DNA from: Nocardioides sp. 503
GTDB taxonomy: Bacteria; Actinomycetota; Actinomycetes; Propionibacteriales; Nocardioidaceae
Direction of reading: 5' to 3'
Length of the DNA stretch: 64,000 nt
NCBI RefSeq assembly: GCF_004522095.1
Contig: NZ_SPUI01000006.1
Coordinates: 124,001-188,000, forward strand
How positions within the stretch are numbered: the stretch's first letter is position 1; the number at the start of each line of letters is the position of its first letter. Shown in pieces: positions 17,621 to 26,200 of this stretch. The notes beneath the pieces were generated by a model. It did not search any database and was not told the origin of the DNA. It was given only the letters and a program-made list of their open reading frames with translations. Both the position numbers and the translations under genes were made by a program.

Positions 17621-18085
17621 ATGCCGATCCCCGAGTTCGTCGTCCGGCTGCGCGAGCACATCGGCCACGACCCGCTGTGGCTGCCGGCCGTGACCGCGGT
17701 CGTCCTTCGCGGCGAGGAGGTCCTCCTCGTCCGGCGCTCCGACAACGGTCGGTGGGCCCCGGTGACGGGGATCGTCGACCCGGGGGAGCACCCCGCCCTC
17801 ACGGCCGTGCGCGAGGCCGAGGAGGAGACCGGCGTCGAGATCGAGGTGGAGGCACTGGCCTGGGTCAGCATCACGCCGGTGCTCACCCACGTCAACGGCG
17901 ACCTGGCGCAGTACCTCGACCACACGTTTCGCTGTCGCTACGTCGCCGGCGAGGCGCACGTGGGCGACGACGAGTCGACCGAGGTGCGCTGGGCGCCGCT
18001 CGACGACCTGCCCGAGATGCAGCCGGTCATGGTCGAGCGGATCCGCACCGCGGTCGCCCACGCCGGCGATGTACGCCTGGACTAG
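17621..18085 (+). CDS. NUDIX hydrolase
   Basis: Product of 154 residues with a complete Nudix box, running from GIVDPGEHPALTAVREAEEE to TGV (pattern Gx5Ex7REUxEExGU), so the metal-binding glutamates are intact. Members hydrolyse nucleoside diphosphate derivatives; the LPEMQPVM tail and lack of further motifs do not define the substrate. Probably leaderless (TAGCGT six bases upstream). Overlaps by 4 bases, tail to tail, with the minus-strand gene that follows. Confidence 0.9.
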   Translation: MPIPEFVVRLREHIGHDPLWLPAVTAVVLRGEEVLLVRRSDNGRWAPVTGIVDPGEHPALTAVREAEEETGVEIEVEALAWVSITPVLTHVNGDLAQYLDHTFRCRYVAGEAHVGDDESTEVRWAPLDDLPEMQPVMVERIRTAVAHAGDVRLD

Positions 18086-18489
18086 TCGCGCGCGGCGCCC
18101 CAGCCGTGCCACCGGTCGATCTCCATCCACGCGCTGACCCGCGGGCTGTCGCGGGTGGGGTAGGGGGAGCCGCCGTAGTGGACGCTGAGGCGGTCGATGT
18201 CACGGAGCCCCTCGTCGTCCTTGAGCTCGACGACGCGGCCGATGAGCGAGACGTGGGTGTACCAGTTGTCGGCCGCCAGCGCGGTGAGCGTGACGCGGGG
18301 GTCGGCGCGCAGGTGGTTGAGGCGGACCCGGGTGTGGTCCATGTTGAGCAGCACCCGGTCGTCGTCCTCCAGCAGGTACCAGGTCGCGACCGAGACGGGC
18401 TGGCCGTCGGAGCGCAGCGTGGCGACCACGGCGGGGTTGGGCTGGGTGAGCAGGGCACGTACGTCGTCGGGGAACGGCAGGTGAGCCAC
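18082..18489 (-). CDS. PPOX-class (F420/FMN split-barrel) oxidoreductase
   Basis: Product of 135 residues with the pyridoxamine 5'-phosphate oxidase-like split barrel: NPAVVATLRSDGQPVSVATW and VLLNMDHTRVRLNHLRADP are typical of small F420- or flavin-binding PPOX proteins of actinobacteria (Rv1155-like). GTG at 18489 is chosen because GGAGG lies five bases upstream; longer versions reaching 18624 would run over the pyrR leader. Divergent from pyrR. Cofactor and substrate are inferred from the family only. Confidence 0.8.
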   Translation of the reverse strand: MAHLPFPDDVRALLTQPNPAVVATLRSDGQPVSVATWYLLEDDDRVLLNMDHTRVRLNHLRADPRVTLTALAADNWYTHVSLIGRVVELKDDEGLRDIDRLSVHYGGSPYPTRDSPRVSAWMEIDRWHGWGAARD

Positions 18490-18562
18490 GAGAACCTCCA
18501 GGGGTCGAGGGTCCCAACGTAACGGCTTCGTGAGCCGGTGCCCTGGGAGCCGTCCTGCGGGG

Positions 18563-18568
18563 TAGGGT
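18563..18568 (+). promoter_or_regulatory. pyrR promoter -10
   Basis: TAGGGT lies exactly 12 bases before the ACATCC that opens the PyrR element. The carA leader shows TACGCT at the same distance (30574-30579). The shared spacing suggests that both are the -10 boxes of equivalent promoters giving leaders of about 55-60 bases. No convincing -35 is seen. Confidence 0.55.
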
Positions 18569-18580
18569 GCTGCTCGATCG

Positions 18581-18620
18581 ACATCCTTTAACGAGCCGTC
18601 CTGTGAGGCGGAGAAGGAGG
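18581..18620 (+). promoter_or_regulatory. PyrR-binding leader element of pyrR (translational operator)
   Basis: A 40-base element starting ACATCCTTTAAC, with the PyrR-type loop GTCCTGTGAGGC and ending in the ribosome binding site GGAGAAGGAGG. It matches the known PyrR binding-loop pattern (UUUAA ... GUCC-NG-GAGGC). Because the Shine-Dalgarno is part of the element, bound PyrR would block translation, as reported for mycobacterial pyr mRNA. It is 36/40 identical to the carA element at 30592-30631. Confidence 0.85.
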
Positions 18621-18632
18621 TCACGCGCAGCC

Positions 18633-19208
18633 TTGTGTGCCCAGCCTGCAGACCCCCAGCCCGACCAGACCACCGGACGCGTGGTCCTCGACGCCCGTGA
18701 CATCGCCCGGGCGCTGACCCGGATCTCGCACGAGATCCTCGAGCGCAACAAGGGCGCGGGCGACCTCGTGCTTCTCGGCATCCCGCGCCGAGGGGTGCCC
18801 CTGGCCCGCCGCGTGGCCGAGCGGATCTCCGCCGTCGAGGGCCTCGAGGTGCCGGTCGGCTCGCTCGACGTGACGATGTACCGCGACGACCTGCGCATGA
18901 AGCCGGCCCGCGCGCTGCTGCCCACCGAGATCCCGCCCGGCGGCATCGACGGGCGCACCGTGGTGCTGGTCGACGACGTGCTCTTCTCCGGGCGCACCAT
19001 CCGCGCCGCGCTCGACGCGCTCAACGACGTCGGCCGTCCCGAGGCGGTGCGGCTCGCGGTGCTGGTCGACCGGGGTCACCGCGAGCTGCCGATCCGCGCC
19101 GACTTCGTGGGCAAGAACCTCCCCACGTCGCTCGTGGAGCGCGTCAGCGTCCGCCTGGCCGAGACCGACGAGGTCGACGCCGTGAGCATCGACGGAGCCC
19201 CGGCATGA
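18633..19208 (+). CDS. pyrR: Bifunctional PyrR: pyr mRNA-binding regulator / uracil phosphoribosyltransferase
   Basis: Binds pyr leader mRNA when UMP is high, and has uracil phosphoribosyltransferase activity. The product is 191 residues with the PRPP loop VVLVDDVLFSGRTIRAALD and the family motifs LDARDIARALTRISHEIL and GIPRRGVPLA. TTG at 18633 is the only in-frame start near the GGAGG at 18616-18620 (spacing 12) and gives the normal PyrR N terminus; a GTG at 18681 would lose it. Its stop overlaps the pyrB start. It is probably autoregulated through the element overlapping its own ribosome binding site. Confidence 0.95.
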   Translation: MCAQPADPQPDQTTGRVVLDARDIARALTRISHEILERNKGAGDLVLLGIPRRGVPLARRVAERISAVEGLEVPVGSLDVTMYRDDLRMKPARALLPTEIPPGGIDGRTVVLVDDVLFSGRTIRAALDALNDVGRPEAVRLAVLVDRGHRELPIRADFVGKNLPTSLVERVSVRLAETDEVDAVSIDGAPA

Positions 19209-20161
19209 AGCGCCACCTGCTCAGCGCCGCCGACCTGACCCGCGACGACGCGGAGCTGGTCCTGCGCACGGCAGAGGAGCTCCGCTCGCTCGCCGACCGC
19301 CCGATCAAGAAGCTGCCCGCCCTGCGGGGACGCACCGTGGTCAACCTCTTCTTCGAGGACTCCACCCGCACCCGGATCTCCTTCGAGGCGGCCGCCAAGC
19401 GGCTCAGCGCCGACGTCATCAACTTCTCCGCCAAGGGCTCGAGCCTGTCGAAGGGGGAGAGCCTCAAGGACACCGCGCTCACGTTGGAGGCGATGGGCGC
19501 CGACGCCGTCGTCGTACGCCACGGCGCCAGCGGCGCCCCCCACCGGCTCGCCCACTCGGGATGGGTGCGCTCCAGCGTGGTCAACGCCGGCGACGGCACC
19601 CACGAGCACCCCACCCAGGCGCTGCTCGACGCGTTCACGATGTGGCGCCACCTGGGTGCGCTGGACGGGCGCCGGGTCGCGATCGTCGGCGACGTGCTGC
19701 ACAGCCGGGTCGCGCGCTCCAACGCGCTGCTCCTGCAGACCCTCGGCGCCGAGGTCACGCTGGTCGCCCCGCCGACGCTGCTGCCGGTGGGCATCGACAC
19801 CTGGGGCGTCGAGACGTCCTACGACCTCGACGCGGTCCTGCCCAAGGCCGACGTGGTGATGATGCTGCGGGTGCAGCGCGAGCGCATGAACGCCTCCTTC
19901 TTCCCGACCGCGCGCGAGTACTCCCGCCGCTACGGCCTGGACGGCAAGCGCATGCGCATGCTGCAGGACCACACGATCGTCATGCACCCCGGCCCGATGG
20001 TCCGCGGCATGGAGATCACCGCCGACGTGGCCGACTCCGACCGCTCGGTGATCGTCGAGCAGGTCACCAACGGCGTCGCCGTGCGGATGGCCGTGCTCTA
20101 CCTGCTCCTCTCCGGCGCCGAGGGCGTCACCGGCACCGACGAAAGCGAGAACGACGCGTGA
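19205..20161 (+). CDS. pyrB: Aspartate carbamoyltransferase catalytic subunit
   Basis: Condenses carbamoyl phosphate and aspartate in the second step of UMP synthesis. The product is 318 residues. The carbamoyl-phosphate site FEDSTRTRISFE, the mobile loop SAKGSSLSKGESL and HPTQALLDAFT are all present, as is the C-terminal HPGPMVRGMEI. ATG at 19205 overlaps pyrR; the stop overlaps the pyrC GTG. No pyrI regulatory gene is present. Confidence 0.97.
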   Translation: MKRHLLSAADLTRDDAELVLRTAEELRSLADRPIKKLPALRGRTVVNLFFEDSTRTRISFEAAAKRLSADVINFSAKGSSLSKGESLKDTALTLEAMGADAVVVRHGASGAPHRLAHSGWVRSSVVNAGDGTHEHPTQALLDAFTMWRHLGALDGRRVAIVGDVLHSRVARSNALLLQTLGAEVTLVAPPTLLPVGIDTWGVETSYDLDAVLPKADVVMMLRVQRERMNASFFPTAREYSRRYGLDGKRMRMLQDHTIVMHPGPMVRGMEITADVADSDRSVIVEQVTNGVAVRMAVLYLLLSGAEGVTGTDESENDA

Positions 20162-21474
20162 GCGCGTACCTGGTCACGAACGTCTCCATCCTCGGCGGCG
20201 AGCCCACCGACCTGCTGCTGCGGGACGGGGTCGTCGCGGCGATCGGCTCGGGTGTTGGTTTCGAGACAGGCGCCAGCGCGCCTTCCTCAACCACCGACGG
20301 GGAGGTGATCGACGGGACGGGGCTGGTGGCCCTGCCGGGGCTGGTCGACCTGCACACCCACCTGCGCGAGCCGGGGCGTGAGGACGCCGAGACCGTCGAG
20401 TCGGGCACCCGGGCCGCCGCGCTCGGTGGCTTCACCGCCGTGCACGCCATGGCCAACACCGAGCCGGTCGCCGACACCGCCGGTGTCGTCGAGCAGGTCT
20501 GGCGGCTGGGCCGCGAGGCCGGCTACTGCGACGTCTACCCGATCGGCGCCGTCACCGTCGGCCTGGCGGGGGAGCAGCTCGCCGAGCTGGGCGCGATGGC
20601 CGACTCCGCGGCGCGGGTGCGGGTGTTCTCCGACGACGGAAAGTGCGTCAGCGACGCGGTGCTGATGCGCCGGGCGCTGGAGTACGTCAAGGCGTTCGAC
20701 GGCGTCATCGCCCAGCACGCGCAGGAGCCGCGGCTGACCGAGGGCGCCCAGATGAACGAGGGCGAGCTGTCCGGCCGTCTGGGGCTCACCGGCTGGCCCG
20801 CGGTCGCCGAGGAGGCGATCATCGCCCGCGACTGCCTGCTCGCGGCCCACGTCGGCTCCCGGTTGCACGTCTGCCACGTGTCGACGGCCGGCTCGGTCGA
20901 GATCGTCCGCGACGCCAAGCGCAAGGGCTGGAACGTCACCGCCGAGGCGTGCCCCCACCACCTGCTGCTCACCGACGACCTGGCCGAGACCTACGACCCG
21001 ATCTACAAGGTCAACCCGCCCCTGCGCAGCAGGGCCGACACCGAGGCGCTGCGGGCGGGCCTGGCCGACGGGACGATCGACATCGTCGCCACCGACCATG
21101 CGCCGCACCCCCACGAGGACAAGGACTGCGAGTGGGCCGCCGCGGCGTTCGGCATGCTCGGCCTCGAGACCGCGCTCTCGATTGTGCAGGAGACGATGGT
21201 CGACCCCGGGCTGCTCGACTGGGCCGGTGTGGCCGAGCGCATGTCCTACGCGCCCGCGCGCATCGGCCGCGTCGCCGACCACGGCCAGCCGATCGAGGTG
21301 GGGGCGCCGGCCAACGTCGTCCTCTACGACCCGTCCGTACGCCGGGTGGTCGACGCCGCCTCGTCCGCCTCGCTCTCGCGCAACACGCCGTACGCCGGGC
21401 GCGAGCTGCCCGGACGCGTCGTCGCGACGTTCCTGCGAGGCAAGGCCACCGTGCTGGACGGCAGGCTGACCTGA
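20158..21474 (+). CDS. pyrC: Dihydroorotase
   Basis: Zinc amidohydrolase cyclising carbamoyl-aspartate to dihydroorotate. The product is 438 residues. Metal ligands are visible in LVDLHTHLREPG, VCHVSTAG and VATDHAPHPHEDK. It starts with GTG overlapping pyrB. Residues about 33-46 (GFETGASAPSSTT) are encoded by a palindromic repeat that has entered the gene in frame between the first beta strands, before the catalytic HTH motif, where a surface loop would tolerate it. Ends the pyrRBC unit; a hairpin follows. Confidence 0.96.
   Translation: MSAYLVTNVSILGGEPTDLLLRDGVVAAIGSGVGFETGASAPSSTTDGEVIDGTGLVALPGLVDLHTHLREPGREDAETVESGTRAAALGGFTAVHAMANTEPVADTAGVVEQVWRLGREAGYCDVYPIGAVTVGLAGEQLAELGAMADSAARVRVFSDDGKCVSDAVLMRRALEYVKAFDGVIAQHAQEPRLTEGAQMNEGELSGRLGLTGWPAVAEEAIIARDCLLAAHVGSRLHVCHVSTAGSVEIVRDAKRKGWNVTAEACPHHLLLTDDLAETYDPIYKVNPPLRSRADTEALRAGLADGTIDIVATDHAPHPHEDKDCEWAAAAFGMLGLETALSIVQETMVDPGLLDWAGVAERMSYAPARIGRVADHGQPIEVGAPANVVLYDPSVRRVVDAASSASLSRNTPYAGRELPGRVVATFLRGKATVLDGRLT
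20257..20292. repeat. Palindromic repeat inside pyrC
   Basis: In reverse complement, the 36 bases read GGTTGAGGAAGGCGC, a variable GCT, then GGCGCCTGTCTCGAAACC. This is identical to the element at 59951-59986 except for the three central bases. It forms a hairpin with the AGGCGC/GCGCCT core. It lies in the pyrC reading frame and codes for about 13 residues. Confidence 0.9.
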
Positions 21475-21477
21475 GTC

Positions 21478-21498
21478 GTCGCCGGGAGCGCCGGCGGC
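21478..21498 (+). terminator. Hairpin after pyrC
   Basis: GTCGCCGG-GAGCG-CCGGCGGC forms an 8-bp stem with one G-T pair, starting 4 bases after the pyrC stop. No T-tract follows. It could end or weaken pyrRBC transcription before the cupin gene. Confidence 0.5.
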
Positions 21499-21556
21499 GA
21501 GAACGTGACATGGTGCAGGTGGGGGACCGGTTCGACCACCAGCACAGGAGACGAGC

Positions 21557-21889
21557 ATGCAGGCGGAGTCCCTCACGGACCTGGTCCGACAGCACCTCGA
21601 GATCGCACGGTCCGCGTCCAGCGGACGTAGCGCCCACACGGTCCACGGAGGCCACGAGCACCGCCTGCGCCAGACGCTGATCGCGCTGGCGGCCGGTCAC
21701 CGGCTCGACGAGCACGAGAGCCCCGGCGAGGCCACGCTCCAGGTCCTCCATGGCACGGTGACCCTCGTCGCCGGCGAGGAGCGCCATGACGGCGCGACCG
21801 GCGACCTGATCGTGATCCCGGACTCCCGCCACTCCCTCGAGGCGGTCGATGACGCGGTCGTGATGCTGACCGTCGCGATGCAGGTCTGA
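21557..21889 (+). CDS. Small cupin-domain protein
   Basis: Product of 110 residues with a single cupin barrel: LDEHESPGEATLQVLHGTVTL carries motif 1, followed by ATGDLIVIPDSRHSLEAVDD for motif 2 with its His. AGGAGACG precedes ATG at 21557. Metal and ligand are unknown. It is the first gene of the stretch that separates pyrC from carA and lies just upstream of the nitrate genes; a sensor or redox-stress role would be speculation. Confidence 0.8.
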   Translation: MQAESLTDLVRQHLEIARSASSGRSAHTVHGGHEHRLRQTLIALAAGHRLDEHESPGEATLQVLHGTVTLVAGEERHDGATGDLIVIPDSRHSLEAVDDAVVMLTVAMQV

Positions 21890-21916
21890 CGCGCCGACCC
21901 GAACGGCCTCACTTCG

Positions 21917-21932
21917 AGGGACCTTGGTCCCT
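21917..21932. promoter_or_regulatory. DosR/DevR-like inverted repeat upstream of narK
   Basis: AGGGACC-TT-GGTCCCT, perfect 7-base arms. The core GGGACCTTGGTCCC matches 12 of 14 positions of the mycobacterial dormancy-regulator box (GGGACT-WW-AGTCCC). It lies 80 bases before the probable narK ATG and about 28 bases before a TAGTCG that could be the -10, a position suited to an activator. Nitrate/nitrite transport (narK2) is in the DosR regulon of mycobacteria. No dosR/dosS gene is in the window. Confidence 0.5.
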
Positions 21933-21965
21933 GACGCTCGCCGCGCGGCCGTAGTCGGATGGACC

Positions 21966-21986
21966 CGGCAGCCGATCCGGCTGCCG
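21966..21986 (+). promoter_or_regulatory. 9-bp hairpin in narK leader
   Basis: CGGCAGCCG-ATC-CGGCTGCCG is a perfect 9-bp stem with a 3-base loop, ending 11 bases before the ribosome binding site GGAAGG at 21998. If transcription begins near 21962 it would cap the 5' end of the nar mRNA. If the upstream ATG at 21959 were used it would instead code a PAADPAADG stretch. Confidence 0.55.
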
Positions 21987-22012
21987 ATGGGCACACCGGA
22001 AGGCAGGTCTCG

Positions 22013-23257
22013 ATGGTCAGCAGGAGCAGGACGAGGGAGCAGGTCGCAGACGCGGTGGAGGCGCACACGGGATCACCGTGGGTGATGCTGTCCGTCGCCA
22101 CGATCGGCTTCGTGGTCAACTTCTGGGCCTGGGCCCTACTCAGTCCCCTAGGCCCGCTCTTCCGTGACGAGGGGACGCTCGGGTCGCTGACCGAGTCCGA
22201 CGTCGCGCTCCTGGTCGCCGTGCCCGTCGTCGTGGGCTCGCTCGGCCGGATCATCGTGGGAGCCCTGACCGACCGCTTCGGCGGCCGCGTGCTGTTCCCG
22301 CTCGTCTCCGTGGCCACCATCGTCCCGATCCTGTTCATCGCGTTCTTCGCTCTCGACTCCTACGCCCTGCTCCTCGTCGGCGGGTTCTTCCTCGGCATCG
22401 GCGGCACGGCCTTCGCGGTCGGCGTGCCCTTCGTCAACGCGTGGTTCCCCCCGGAGCGCCGCGGCCTCGCGGTCGGTGTCTTCGGCGCAGGCATGGGCGG
22501 TACGGCGATCAGTGCGCTGACCACGGTCAAGCTCTACGACGGACTCGGCACCGAGGCGCCGTTCCTGATCACCGCCGCGGCGCTGGCCGTCTACGCCGTC
22601 GTCTCCTGGCTGGTGCTGCGTGACGCCCCCGGGCGCGGGGTGCCCACGACGTCGCTGATGACCCGACTCTCCGCCAACGCCCGCCTTTCCATCACCTGGC
22701 AGGCCTGCGTGCTTTACGCCGTGGCCTTCGGCGGCTACGTCGCGTTCTCGGTCTACCTGCCCAGCTACCTCAAGACGGCGCACGGCCTGACTGCCGCCGA
22801 CGCCTCCAACCGCATGGCCGGCTTCGTGCTCGTGGCCGTCCTCATGCGACCGGTGGGCGGCTGGCTGTCCGACCGGTTCGGCGCCGTCCCGGTGCTCGCC
22901 GCCGGCTACGCGGTCGTCGTGGCCGGCGCTGCGATCTCGGCCGGCACCCCGCCACTGGACGGCGTCGGCACCGCGGCGTTCCTCGCCATGGCCGCAGCGC
23001 TCGGCAGCGGCAGCGGCGCCACCTTCGCCCTCATCGCCAAGGTCACCGAGCCCGCCCGGGTCGGGGGCGTGACCGGGCTGGTCGGAGCGGCCGGAGGTCT
23101 GGGCGGGTTCGTGCCGCCGCTGATCATGGGCTACGTCTACGGCCGCACCGACTCCTACGCGATCGGGCTGTGGCTGCTGGCCGTCGCCGCCGCCGCCACC
23201 CTCGTCCTCACTCTCACCGTCGTCCGCCGTACCGCCCAGGCCCAGGAGCAGCAGTGA
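22013..23257 (+). CDS. narK: Nitrate/nitrite transporter NarK, MFS family
   Basis: Major facilitator transporter of 414 residues with about 12 membrane helices, moving nitrate in and/or nitrite out. The nitrate signature-type segments GGGFFLGIGGTAFAVGVPFV (spanning about residues 122-142) and GAAGGLGGFVPPLIMG are visible, as are the loop motifs GRIIVGALTDRFGGR and RPVGGWLSDRFG. ATG at 22013 is preferred for its GGAAGG 9 bases upstream; an ATG at 21959 would add 18 residues coded by a hairpin. The stop overlaps the narG GTG, so transport and reduction are co-expressed. Confidence 0.93.
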   Translation: MVSRSRTREQVADAVEAHTGSPWVMLSVATIGFVVNFWAWALLSPLGPLFRDEGTLGSLTESDVALLVAVPVVVGSLGRIIVGALTDRFGGRVLFPLVSVATIVPILFIAFFALDSYALLLVGGFFLGIGGTAFAVGVPFVNAWFPPERRGLAVGVFGAGMGGTAISALTTVKLYDGLGTEAPFLITAAALAVYAVVSWLVLRDAPGRGVPTTSLMTRLSANARLSITWQACVLYAVAFGGYVAFSVYLPSYLKTAHGLTAADASNRMAGFVLVAVLMRPVGGWLSDRFGAVPVLAAGYAVVVAGAAISAGTPPLDGVGTAAFLAMAAALGSGSGATFALIAKVTEPARVGGVTGLVGAAGGLGGFVPPLIMGYVYGRTDSYAIGLWLLAVAAAATLVLTLTVVRRTAQAQEQQ

Positions 23258-26200
23258 CCCAGACGAACAGACCCAGCCAGGACATAGGGATGGACGGGGG
23301 GTTGGCCGACGCCCTCGTGCGCAGCCGTCGGTTCTTCACCAAGGGCACGGTCTCGGAGGACCGGCGGACGCTCACCAAGAAGGGTGGCCGCGAGGCCGAC
23401 GACTTCTACCGCGACCGCTGGAGCCACGACAAGGTCGTCCGCTCGACGCACGGCGTCAACTGCACCGGATCGTGCTCGTGGAAGGTCTACGTCAAGGACG
23501 GGATCATCACCTGGGAGACCCAGCAGACCGACTACCCGTCGGTCGGTCCGGACTCGCCGGAGTACGAGCCCCGCGGCTGCCCGCGCGGTGCGGCGTTCTC
23601 CTGGTACACCTACTCGCCGACGCGGGTGCGCTACCCCTACGTCCGCGGCGTGCTGCTGCAGATGTTCCGCGAGGCCAAGGCCCAGCACGGTGGCGACCCG
23701 GTCAAGGCCTGGGAGCACATCGTCGAGAACCCCCAGCGCGCCAAGGCCTACAAGTCCGCACGCGGCAAGGGCGGTCTGGTGCGCGCCACGTGGGACGAGG
23801 CGGCCGAGATCGTGGCGGCCGCGCACGTCCACACGATCAAGAGGTACGGGCCCGACCGGGTCGCCGGCTTCTCGCCGATCCCGGCGATGTCGATGGTCTC
23901 CCACGCCTCCGGCGCGCGGTTCGTGAACCTCATCGGAGGCTCGATGTTGAGCTTCTACGACTGGTACGCCGACCTGCCGGTCGCCTCGCCCCAGGTCTTC
24001 GGTGACCAGACCGACGTGCCCGAGTCGGGGGACTGGTGGAACGCCGGGTACCTGATCATGTGGGGCTCCAACCTTCCGGTGACCCGCACCCCCGACGCTC
24101 ACTGGATGACCGAGGCGCGCTACCGCGGCCAGAAGGTCGTCGCGGTAGCGCCCGACTACGCCGACAACGTCAAGTTCGCCGACGAGTGGCTGGCCGCCAA
24201 GCCTGGCACCGACGCGGCGCTGGCGATGGCGATGGGCCACGTGGTGCTGAAGGAGTTCTTCGTCGAGAAGGACACGCCCTACTTCACCGAGTACGTCAAG
24301 AGCTACACCGACCTGCCCCACCTGGTGCGCCTCGAGGAGGGCCCGGACGGGACCTTCACCTCGGGGAAGTTCCTGACGGCCTCGGACCTGACCGAGCACG
24401 CCGACGAGGAGAACGCCGAGTTCAAGACGGTCCTGATCGACGCGCGCACGGGGGAGGCCGTCGTGCCCAACGGGTCGCTGGGCCACCGGTACGGCGAGGC
24501 CGGGGTCGGCAGGTGGAACCTCGACCTGGGCGACGTCGACCCGATGCTGACGCTGCTCGACGTCACCGCCGAGACCGTGACGGTCCGCCTGCCCCGCTTC
24601 GACACGGGCGACGGGGCCGCGGCCGACCTACCGCGCGGGGTGCCGGTGCGGCGCGTCGACGGCCATCTGGTGACCACCGTCTTCGACCTGCTGCTCGCGC
24701 AGTACGGCGTGGGGCGCAGCGCGGGAGGCCGAAACCTGCCCGGCGAGTGGGCCGACGGCTACGACGACGCCACCGCGCCGTACACCCCGGCCTGGCAGGA
24801 GGCGATCACCGGCGTGCCGGCCGCCACCGCCGCCCGGATCGGGCGCGAGTTCGCCGCCAACGCCGAGGAGTCGCGGGGCCGCTCGATGATCGTGATGGGC
24901 GCCGGGACCAACCACTGGTTCCACTCCGACACCATCTACCGGGCGTTCCTGACCCTGACCAACCTGACCGGGTGCCAGGGCGTCAACGGCGGTGGCTGGG
25001 CGCACTACGTGGGCCAGGAGAAGGTCCGCCCGATCACGGGCTACACCCAGGTCGCCAACGCGCTCGACTGGAACCGGCCGCCGCGCAACATGATCCAGAC
25101 GGCGTTCTGGTACCTGCACACCAACCAGTTCCGCTACGACCAGTTCGGCGCCGACACGCTGTCGGCGACCACCGGCAAGGGCCAGCTCGCGGGCAAGTCG
25201 ACCGCCGACGTCATCGCGCAGAGCGCGCGGATGGGCTGGATGCCGTCGTACCCGACGTTCGACCGGAACCCGCTCGACCTGAGCGACGACGCGGCCGCCG
25301 CCGGCAAGCCGGTGGGGGAGTACGTCGTCGACCAGCTCAAGTCCGGTGACCTCGACTTCGCCGGTGAGGACCCCGACGCGCCGCAGAACTACCCGCGCAT
25401 CCTGTCGATCTGGCGCGCCAACCTGCTTGGCTCCTCGGGCAAGGGCAACGAGTACTTCCTCAAGCACCTGCTCGGCACCGACTCGTCGGTGCGCGCCACC
25501 GAGACGCCGGAGGAGCACCGCCCGGTCGACGTGACGTGGCGCGAGTCCGCGCCCGAGGGCAAGCTCGACCTGCTGATGACGATCGACTTCCGCCAGACCA
25601 GCACCACGATCTTCTCCGACGTCGTGCTGCCGGCGGCGACCTGGTACGAGAAGCACGACCTCAACACCACCGACATGCACCCGTTCGTGCACTCCTTCAA
25701 CCCCGCGATCGCCCCGCCGTGGCAGACCCGCACCGACTGGGACGCCTGGCAGACCATCGCCAAGCGCTTCAGCGAGCTGGCCGAGACGCATCTCGGGGTG
25801 CGCAAGGACGTCGTCGCGGTGGCGCTCACCCACGACACCCCGGACGCGATGGCCAACCCGCACGGCGTCGTCCGCGACTGGAAGAAGGGCGAGTGCGAGC
25901 CGGTGCCCGGCGTGACCATGCCCAAGCTGGTCGAGGTGGAGCGCGACTACGGCGCCGTCTACGAGAAGATGAACGCCCTCGGGCCGCTGACGGACACCCT
26001 CGGCGCCACCACCAAGGGCGTGACGTTCGAGCTCGGCAAGCAGGTCGACTACCTGCGGCACAAGAACGGCACGGTGCGCGGCGGCGTGGCCGACGGACGC
26101 CCGTCGCTGAAACGCGACGTCCATGTGTGCGAGGCGATCCTGGCGCTGTCCGGAACCACCAACGGCCACCTCGCGGTGCAGGGGTTCAAGACCCTCGAGA

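Noticed and set aside
21959..22012. Upstream ATG as the narK start
   Set aside because: No ribosome binding site, and the added residues are coded by a perfect hairpin; ATG 22013 has GGAAGG at proper distance.
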